Below are positions 30,215 to 34,473 of a DNA stretch of 34,473 bases, piece by piece. The stretch lies in IMG/VR virus record IMGVR_UViG_3300027541_000337, positions 1 through 34,473 of that record, one strand, 5' to 3'. The notes under the pieces are model-generated. The model was not told the DNA's origin and searched no databases. It worked only from the letters and a program-made list of their open reading frames with translations. The DNA is from a virus. A program made the position numbers and the translations under genes. Every line of letters starts with the position of its first letter. The first letter of the stretch is position 1.

Positions 30215-30382
30215 ATGTATAAAGTTTTTTATAAAAAAAGATCGCCATATGAAAATTGGCAAGCAGTTGGGACCTATGGTTCAGAGCAATCAGCTATCGC
30301 CGCAGCAATGAATAAGAAAAAACAAGGAGCATTGCTAGTGCGTGTAACTGATAAATCTGGAAGTGTAGTTTTTACAAATTAA
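30215..30382 (+). CDS. Hypothetical 55-residue protein between nrdB and glutaredoxin
   Basis: A small basic protein starting 2 nt after the nrdB stop. It begins M-Y-K-V-F-Y-K-K-R-S-P-Y-E-N-W and ends with a beta-like V-R-V-T-D-K-S-G-S-V-V-F-T-N. It fills the gap between nrdB and grx, its frame is open throughout and its composition is protein-like. No Shine-Dalgarno of its own is seen; coupling to nrdB is likely. The function is unknown. Confidence 0.6.
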   Translation: MYKVFYKKRSPYENWQAVGTYGSEQSAIAAAMNKKKQGALLVRVTDKSGSVVFTN

Positions 30383-30395
30383 AAAGGAAGTGTAA

Positions 30396-30626
30396 ATGAA
30401 AGCGGTAGTATGGAGCAAATATCATTGCCCTTATTGTGATCAAGCAAAGGCATTGTTAACACAAAAAGGAATTCAGTTTGAAGAAAGAAAAATTGGAGAT
30501 GGTTATACAAGGGAAGACTTGTTAGAAGCTGTACCCACAGCTCGAACCGTTCCTCAAATCTTTTTAGATGAAGAATTAGTTGGTGGTTTCCAAGAATTAA
30601 AGAAAAGGTTAGAAAATGTTAATTGA
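30396..30626 (+). CDS. grx: Glutaredoxin
   Basis: A 76-residue glutaredoxin with a dithiol active site C11-P-Y-C14, the cis-Pro motif T51-V-P53 and G-G-F (63-65) for glutathione binding. It can reduce NrdA's C-terminal CxxC using host glutathione, so it completes the phage RNR system. A GGAAG ribosome-binding site lies before the ATG. The end overlaps the next gene by 11 nt. Confidence 0.95.
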   Translation: MKAVVWSKYHCPYCDQAKALLTQKGIQFEERKIGDGYTREDLLEAVPTARTVPQIFLDEELVGGFQELKKRLENVN

Positions 30627-30912
30627 TAAAGGTGTATCAGAAGGTGAAGTTGTAACAATTAAAATGTCAACAGGTGAAGAGCTTTTAGCAACATATGTTG
30701 AAGGTACTCCAAATGGACATAAGGTTAAAAGACCTATGGTCTTGAGTGTTTCGCAAAAAGGTATTGGAATGATGCCTTATATTTTTACGGTACACCCAGA
30801 TAAAGAAATTGTTTTTAATTCTGCAACTATTATGGCTCTTGTGCCTACAGAAAAAGATTTTGCAAACCAGTATCTACAAAGTACTACGGGGATTGCATTG
30901 GCTGGAGTTTAA
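30616..30912 (+). CDS. Hypothetical small beta-rich protein
   Basis: A 98-residue protein whose first half (E-G-E-V-V-T-I-K-M-S-T-G-E-E-L-L-A-T-Y-V-E) has the strand pattern of small beta-barrel folds such as Sm-like domains. The resemblance is only at pattern level. Frequent Met and a buried hydrophobic C-terminal half suggest a compact globular or oligomeric protein. It is coupled to glutaredoxin by an 11-nt overlap and lies 1 nt before the PAAR gene. It may be regulatory or virion-related; no firm function. Confidence 0.65.
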   Translation: MLIDKGVSEGEVVTIKMSTGEELLATYVEGTPNGHKVKRPMVLSVSQKGIGMMPYIFTVHPDKEIVFNSATIMALVPTEKDFANQYLQSTTGIALAGV

Positions 30913-30913
30913 T

Positions 30914-31177
30914 ATGCCAGGGATATCTAGAGTAGGAGTTGATGCAGCCGGAGGAACTATTGTAGGAAACCTTGCACCTACGGTTAAGGTAAACGGATCT
31001 CCTGTTGCGGTTAAAGGTGCTGCGGTATCTGGACACGGACGATCACCTCACTCTAGTCCAGTTATGTCGGGTTCTTCGGGAACGGTAAAAGCAAACGGCA
31101 TTGCAATTTGCAGAGCAGGCGATACCGCCACATGCGGTCATGCTGCTAGCGGTAGCGGAGATGTGAAAGCAGGTTAA
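30914..31177 (+). CDS. PAAR-motif tail spike tip protein
   Basis: An 87-residue PAAR-type protein, with repeated Gly/Val turns and His/Cys residues near the ends (G-H-G-R-S-P-H, I-C-R-A-G-D-T-A-T-C-G-H) suited to bind one metal ion at the cone tip. PAAR proteins sharpen the central spike of contractile tails; T4 gp5.4 is the equivalent. The open frame extends upstream to 30809, but the ATG at 30914 begins the conserved M-P-G-I-S-R-V-G segment and fits 1 nt after the previous gene. This supports a contractile-tail (myovirus) identity. Confidence 0.9.
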   Translation: MPGISRVGVDAAGGTIVGNLAPTVKVNGSPVAVKGAAVSGHGRSPHSSPVMSGSSGTVKANGIAICRAGDTATCGHAASGSGDVKAG

Positions 31178-31178
31178 T

Positions 31179-31589
31179 ATGAAAAAGTTTTTTTGGAATG
31201 TATTAGGGTTTTTATCATTGGGGATGGCCTATATCGGAGTTGTTACTCCCGGTATTCCTTATAGTCCCTTTGTAGTATTTTCTGCCTATTGTTTTAGCAA
31301 GGGCAGCGAACGTATGCACAAGTGGATCTACAATCATAAGATCTTTGGACCGTTCCTTACTAATTGGAACGAGAAACGTGTGTTCCCACAGAAGATGCGT
31401 TATCTAATGTTTTTTATGATGAGTCTAAGTCTTGTGTTAATGTATACAGGAGGAGTTAAACCAATTGGAATTATCTCAACTGCTATCTTTATGGCCCTTG
31501 TGGCTGTTTGGGCTTGTCGTTATCCTAACAGCGTTGAAGAACATGATCGTAGAAAAGCTGAAGGAAAAAAAATAGGATGGATTAAATGA
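31179..31589 (+). CDS. DUF454 (YbaN-like) inner membrane protein
   Basis: A 136-residue protein. The N-terminal signature G-x-x-G-V-V-T-P-G-I-P-Y-S-P-F (about 20-32), then F-S-K-G-S-E-R-M-H-K-W and F-G-P-F-L-T-N-W, matches the DUF454 family. Hydrophobic segments lie at about 7-22, 75-90 and 95-112. The molecular role of the family is unknown. It starts 1 nt after the PAAR gene and overlaps the first oxygenase gene by 4 nt, so it belongs to the same coupled run. A membrane change during infection is only a guess. Confidence 0.85.
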   Translation: MKKFFWNVLGFLSLGMAYIGVVTPGIPYSPFVVFSAYCFSKGSERMHKWIYNHKIFGPFLTNWNEKRVFPQKMRYLMFFMMSLSLVLMYTGGVKPIGIISTAIFMALVAVWACRYPNSVEEHDRRKAEGKKIGWIK

Positions 31590-32215
31590 TTAGGGGGAGT
31601 GTGCATCATGTCTGGCCCATTCCTCTTTATCAATCTCGGTTAGATCCAGTTGATCCTATTACCTATGCATATCTAGTTAATCAAGAATTTAGTAATTTTG
31701 GCGATGAAAGTTTTACACACTTGGAAACGCCAAATAGATTTTTATTAAACTTACCAAAATTAAACAAACTAAAATCTCAGATACAAGAGCATATAGATTA
31801 TTTTGTTCACGATGTAATAGGAGCGAGCCGGAATCAAAAATGGGAAATTACAACTAGTTGGATTAACAAATCTTTCCCTAATGGTTATCATCCCAATCAT
31901 TGGCATAGTAATGCATTAATTAGTGGTGTTTGGTATATGAAGGCTCCTAAGGATTGTGGAGATATAGAGTTTCATAAAGATCGCGGGCATACAAATCTTT
32001 GGCGTGATACATTTTGTATAGACTTTGAAAAAACCACAACCTATCAATCTCCTGTTTCTATTGAACCTGTAGAAAACGAATTGCTTATGTTTCCTTCTTT
32101 ATTAAATCACAATGTTGCACAAAACAAATCTAAAGAAGAAAGATATAGTCTAGCATTTAATGTTTTTCCTCGAGGAATAATTGGGCAAGGCGGAAATAGT
32201 GAAATTACACTATGA
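31586..32215 (+). CDS. Putative 2OG-Fe(II) oxygenase (first of tandem pair)
   Basis: A 209-residue double-stranded beta-helix protein of the phage/bacterial 2OG-Fe(II) oxygenase family (TIGR02466-like). H-W-H-S-N (His105/His107) precedes S-G-V-W-Y, the distal His175 lies in S-L-L-N-H, and Arg186 in E-R-Y-S-L-A-F-N probably holds 2-oxoglutarate. It would hydroxylate an unknown substrate using oxygen and 2-oxoglutarate. The second gene encodes a paralogue with the same motif order (S-L-I-S-G-V-Y-Y, R-Y-S-L-A-F-N-V-F-P-R-G), so this is a tandem duplication. The pair overlaps by 4 nt. Confidence 0.85.
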   Translation: MIRGSVHHVWPIPLYQSRLDPVDPITYAYLVNQEFSNFGDESFTHLETPNRFLLNLPKLNKLKSQIQEHIDYFVHDVIGASRNQKWEITTSWINKSFPNGYHPNHWHSNALISGVWYMKAPKDCGDIEFHKDRGHTNLWRDTFCIDFEKTTTYQSPVSIEPVENELLMFPSLLNHNVAQNKSKEERYSLAFNVFPRGIIGQGGNSEITL

Positions 32216-32841
32216 TGGATTATTCTGTTACACCCTTGTTCCCTGTTCCTCTTTACAGAACTCCGTTGGGTAGTTTAGAAAAACATATTAGAGAATTAAT
32301 TAATACTCTTGAATTTGAAGAGATGCCTTCTAAAAACGGACATTACACCGTTAACAAATATATTTTAGATCAGGAACAATTTGCTCCGCTAAAGAAAAGA
32401 ATACAACAGCACGTAGATAATTTTCTTTATGAAGTTTTGGGTTGCGATAAAAATTTACAATTTCAAATACAGAACAGCTGGATCAATAGACATCAATTGA
32501 ATGACTGGGCAGAATCGCATAGGCATAACAACAGCCTCATCAGTGGAGTTTATTATATCGATGTTAATGACGAATCTGGTGCAATAACCTTTTTAAAAGA
32601 TAAAAGTCATTATAATCTTTGGCCTGAAATGATCGACGTTGAAATTGATCAAACAAAATTAAATTTTTTTAATGCTCAAACTTGGGATGTTATTCCAAAG
32701 AAGAACGATCTTGTTATGTTTCCTTCTTTGTTATATCATTCAGTAAGTGAAAATAAATCAACCAAAATAAGGTATAGTTTAGCCTTTAATGTATTTCCAA
32801 GAGGAACATTGGGCGGTTCTATAAACACGTTAAAAATATGA
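32212..32841 (+). CDS. Putative 2OG-Fe(II) oxygenase (second of tandem pair)
   Basis: A 209-residue paralogue of the preceding protein, identical in length, with H103-R-H105-N-N, S-G-V-Y-Y, S-L-L-Y-H176 and Arg187 in I-R-Y-S-L-A-F-N. Both copies keep the metal and co-substrate residues, so both may be active, perhaps on different substrates. The N-terminal half is much more divergent than the C-terminal core. It starts in an ATGATGG overlap with the first copy, and its end overlaps the next gene by 4 nt. Confidence 0.85.
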   Translation: MMDYSVTPLFPVPLYRTPLGSLEKHIRELINTLEFEEMPSKNGHYTVNKYILDQEQFAPLKKRIQQHVDNFLYEVLGCDKNLQFQIQNSWINRHQLNDWAESHRHNNSLISGVYYIDVNDESGAITFLKDKSHYNLWPEMIDVEIDQTKLNFFNAQTWDVIPKKNDLVMFPSLLYHSVSENKSTKIRYSLAFNVFPRGTLGGSINTLKI

Positions 32842-33140
32842 AATGCGAACAAGGCGACATTGCCAAAATCATTATGAGCCTTCGTCCACAAAACATAGGC
32901 AAAACCGTTTTGGTAGAAAATTATATTGGACACTTTAAACAAGGTGAAGAATTTGATTTTCGTGGTATTATATGTAAAGCACAGATTACAGATCATTATT
33001 GGTGGATTAGCACCGACCACGGACTCCAAAATATGCTAGGCGATACACCCAAAGCATACATCCCGGACACTTGGCTTGAGCCTCTTCGTCCAAACAAACT
33101 TAGCCAAAAAGAAGAAGAAAAACTTGACTTAACTGCTTAA
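32838..33140 (+). CDS. Hypothetical small beta-rich protein
   Basis: A 100-residue protein. The N-terminal half (V-L-V-E-N-Y-I-G-H-F-K-Q-G-E-E-F-D-F) and Y-W-W-I-S-T-D-H-G look like a small SH3-like or beta-barrel domain, followed by a charged tail. It is coupled to the second oxygenase gene by an ATGA overlap. No family is recognised. Confidence 0.65.
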   Translation: MKCEQGDIAKIIMSLRPQNIGKTVLVENYIGHFKQGEEFDFRGIICKAQITDHYWWISTDHGLQNMLGDTPKAYIPDTWLEPLRPNKLSQKEEEKLDLTA

Positions 33141-33160
33141 CGGTAGCATAATTACCCTAT

Positions 33161-33236
33161 GCGCTAGTAGCCAAGTGGAACGGCAGGAGCCTCTAAAACT
33201 CCAGAAGCGTGAGTTCGATTCTCACCTAGCGCACCA
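33161..33236 (+). tRNA. tRNA with CUA anticodon (amber-reading / suppressor type)
   Basis: A complete 76-nt cloverleaf. The acceptor stem GCGCTAG (33161-33167)/CTAGCGC (33226-33232) is perfect. D stem GCC/GGC has a GTGG-containing loop. Anticodon stem GGAGC/ACTCC has one C-A mismatch at 31-39. The loop C-T-C-T-A-A-A places CTA (33193-33195) after the invariant T33. T stem GTGAG/CTCAC has loop TTCGATT. Discriminator A and encoded CCA end at 33236. The variable loop is 6 nt, one longer than usual. An anticodon CUA reads UAG, normally a stop. The charging amino acid cannot be told from sequence by eye. Confidence 0.85.
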
Positions 33237-33246
33237 AAGGATTTAT

Positions 33247-33483
33247 ATGCAGTTTAAAACCAAAGAAGAAGCAGAAGCATTCGTTCGCAAGATCATGGGA
33301 CCTCCTAAGCGTAGGCTAGAAGGTGCTGAACACGATCGAGTTTGGTTAATGCTGCAAATGACAGAACCGGTCAGAGAGACTAACAATCAACATAGCTGGT
33401 GTGCAGAATACAACATTGGCGGAATAATGTACGATGTGCATTATTTCCCAGAAGAAGATCCGTTTATAGAGCAGTATCTATAA
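33247..33483 (+). CDS. Hypothetical small protein downstream of the tRNA
   Basis: A 78-residue protein. The frame is open from 33175, but that part is the tRNA gene, so the ATG at 33247 with AAGG upstream is chosen. It has a helical N-terminus (K-T-K-E-E-A-E-A-F-V-R-K) and a Trp/His-containing core (H-S-W-C-A-E-Y-N-I-G-G-I-M-Y-D-V-H). The function is unknown. Its stop overlaps a late promoter core. Confidence 0.7.
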   Translation: MQFKTKEEAEAFVRKIMGPPKRRLEGAEHDRVWLMLQMTEPVRETNNQHSWCAEYNIGGIMYDVHYFPEEDPFIEQYL

Positions 33484-33556
33484 ATAGATGCGTGGGAAGG
33501 TCCCACAACCAACACTCTTTAAATGATAGGTACTTAGAGTGTGTACCGTAAAAGGA
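33480..33556 (+). promoter_or_regulatory. Late promoter with a structured 5' leader
   Basis: ATAAATA (33480-33486). Six nt on, a tight hairpin GTGGGA (33492-33497)/TCCCAC (33501-33506) would start at the mRNA 5' end. A second stem ACACTCT (33512-33518)/AGAGTGT (33536-33542) follows, then AAGGAG (to 33556) before the ATG at 33564. The hairpins leave the ribosome-binding site free and may protect the mRNA. Confidence 0.6.
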
Positions 33557-33563
33557 GAAAGTA

Positions 33564-34331
33564 ATGATGTACGAATCAAAATTAGCCGCGGCTATCAAAG
33601 TTAAAGGCAAAGTCCTAAGAGAATTTAAGGACACCGTTTATGTTCCGTTTGGATCAGAATATTCAATACTACTTAAGAATCTACATACGACCCGTGCTGT
33701 CGTTAACGTATATATCGACGGTGATGATATGGTCCCTGGTGGCATTGTTCTTAACGCTGGACAAGAAGTCGACCTCGAGCGATCAGTCAAAAACGGCAAT
33801 CTCACAGAAGGCAACAAGTTCAAGTTCATCGAAAGAACAGGCGCAGTGGAGCAACACCGAGGTGCCAAACTTGAAGACGGACTGGTAAGAATCGAATTCC
33901 AATTTGAACAGCCTGTTCGTCCAATTACCTGGACAACTAATACTGCCTATTACGGCGATAATAAAATCTACCCACAAGGCGGAATTCTGCGTGGATCTAC
34001 AGCAGATTGGGCTGCACCAGCAGGATCAGTAACCTGTTCTGCAACTATGGATAGTTATAGTACAGCATCTGCTCAGGCATTTGTTAATCAAGTTAACGAT
34101 GTTGGTATTACCGTTCCGGGTAGCAAGAGTGAGCAAAAGTTTACCACTACTTATGTAGGTGCATTAGAAAGTACTAAACATTCTATGGTGTTTAAGATTT
34201 TGGGTGGAGAAGCTGTTAAACAGGCAGTAACAGTCAAACACAAACCAAAATGTGTGACCTGCGGTAAGCAGAACAAAGCTACCAGCAAATTTTGCCAAGA
34301 ATGCGGTACAGCTCTTGAAATATTTGCATAA
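33564..34331 (+). CDS. Predicted virion-associated protein with C-terminal zinc ribbon
   Basis: A 255-residue protein. The N-terminal beta-rich domain (V-Y-V-P-F-G-S-E-Y-S-I-L-L-K-N, I-D-G-D-D-M-V-P-G-G-I-V-L-N-A-G) fits a jelly-roll-like structural fold. The last 30 residues contain C230-V-T-C233 and C244-Q-E-C247, a zinc ribbon. A strong AAGGAG ribosome-binding site and late promoter imply abundant late expression. A second Met follows at 33567. The combination suggests a head-associated or regulatory structural protein, but no specific family is recognised. Confidence 0.75.
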   Translation: MMYESKLAAAIKVKGKVLREFKDTVYVPFGSEYSILLKNLHTTRAVVNVYIDGDDMVPGGIVLNAGQEVDLERSVKNGNLTEGNKFKFIERTGAVEQHRGAKLEDGLVRIEFQFEQPVRPITWTTNTAYYGDNKIYPQGGILRGSTADWAAPAGSVTCSATMDSYSTASAQAFVNQVNDVGITVPGSKSEQKFTTTYVGALESTKHSMVFKILGGEAVKQAVTVKHKPKCVTCGKQNKATSKFCQECGTALEIFA

Positions 34332-34342
34332 AAATTGTAAAG

Positions 34343-34421
34343 TGTAAATAAGTTTGCCGGACCTGTAACCATACTCCGGCTCCGCTGACGCGAAAACAGG
34401 ATGGGCTGCGCTCACGGGGTT
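34343..34421 (+). ncRNA. Candidate structured RNA with kissing-loop potential
   Basis: A late core TGTAAATA (34343-34350) precedes GCCGGA (34356-34361)/TCCGGC (34375-34380), then CCG (34382-34384)/CGG (34415-34417) and CGC (34389-34391)/GCG (34408-34410) around a CTGA/CTCA internal loop. CCTGT in the first loop (34362-34366) is complementary to ACAGG in the second loop (34396-34400), allowing a kissing interaction. A terminator follows directly. It could be a riboswitch-like leader for the gene starting at 34470 or a small phage RNA. No known class was matched. Confidence 0.5.
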
Positions 34422-34456
34422 TGATAGTTTCCTGACACAAAAAAACTATCATTTTT
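34422..34456 (+). terminator. Intrinsic terminator after the structured RNA
   Basis: TGATAGTTT (34422-34430) pairs with AAACTATCA (34443-34451), 9 bp with a 12-nt loop, followed by TTTTT. It lies just before a ribosome-binding site and start codon, so it could be a regulated (attenuator) terminator. Confidence 0.75.
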
Positions 34457-34469
34457 AAAGGAAAATAAA

Positions 34470-34473
34470 ATGC
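34470..34473 (+). CDS. Start of a further gene (cut by window end)
   Basis: AAAGGA at 34457-34462 lies 7 nt before the ATG at 34470, after the terminator. Only the start codon is inside the window, so the product is unknown. Confidence 0.4.

Noticed and set aside
30809-30913. Long N-terminal extension of the PAAR protein
   Set aside because: It overlaps the upstream gene almost entirely and has no similarity to PAAR proteins; ATG 30914 starts the conserved core.
33175-33246. Protein start inside the tRNA gene
   Set aside because: The bases are accounted for by the tRNA cloverleaf; ATG 33247 with AAGG is preferred.
1-34473. Genome-wide amber recoding
   Set aside because: No gene in this window is visibly split by an in-frame TAG, and two genes end plausibly at TAG, so the tRNA alone does not prove an altered code.
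1-34473. CRISPR array, insertion sequence, integrase or attachment site
   Set aside because: No regularly spaced direct repeats outside the tail-fibre coding repeats, and no transposase or integrase motifs were seen.

Overview
This window looks like part of the genome of a large, AT-rich, T4-like tailed phage (myovirus). Four observations support that. Genes are densely packed with 1-26 nt overlaps. Many genes are preceded by a T4-type late promoter core ((T/C/A)TAAATA) close to the start codon. Structural genes (tail fibre, tail spike, PAAR spike tip) are mixed with class Ia ribonucleotide reductase and many host-like metabolic genes. Several proteins carry N-termini resembling T4 capsid-targeting peptides. 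The host is inferred, not seen. A C4-type 5-aminolevulinate synthase, a phasin-like protein and low GC point to an aquatic alphaproteobacterium, possibly SAR11-like. ADP-heptose genes point to a Gram-negative envelope.

Layout. 1-2287: ADP-heptose (LPS core sugar) operon: partial GmhB-like phosphatase, HldC-like cytidylyltransferase, HldA-like kinase, HldD-like epimerase. 2271-3473 (minus strand): 5-aminolevulinate synthase. 3516-10110: virion genes ending in a 1384-residue repetitive tail fibre. 10121-13749: a tiny cysteine-rich protein, a hypothetical protein, a secreted NUC1-type nuclease and two candidate internal head proteins. 13753-13843: a possible structured RNA. 13867-17116: glutamine-amidotransferase-like protein, then isocitrate lyase, alpha/beta hydrolase and fatty acid desaturase, closed by a strong terminator. 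17186-18117 (minus strand): an island of small genes with sigma70-like promoters and CA-repeat leaders, including a phasin-like protein. 18280-25525: small virion, membrane and head-related proteins, a PD-(D/E)XK nuclease and a pectate-lyase-fold tail spike. 25560-30626: nrdA, sod, iscU, iscA, nrdB, a small ORF and glutaredoxin. 30616-33140: small proteins, PAAR tip, DUF454 membrane protein and two tandem 2OG-Fe(II) oxygenase-like paralogues. 33161-33236: a tRNA with a CUA (amber-reading) anticodon. 33247-34473: a small protein, a zinc-ribbon protein, and a structured RNA with terminator before the next gene.

How the parts may work together. Isocitrate lyase yields succinate and glyoxylate. 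5-Aminolevulinate synthase consumes succinyl-CoA and glycine, and glycine can be made from glyoxylate in the host. The phage may therefore steer host carbon toward tetrapyrrole (heme) synthesis. The nrdA-sod-iscU-iscA-nrdB-grx block supplies dNTP synthesis together with iron-sulfur, redox and oxidative-stress support. The hydrolase and desaturase may remodel membrane lipid.

The most notable regulatory pattern is that at least eight late promoters sit inside or beside short inverted repeats covering the downstream start codon or ribosome-binding region. This resembles the known T4 gene e arrangement, in which read-through RNA is folded shut and late-promoter RNA is open. All assignments were made by eye from motifs; no database search was run.
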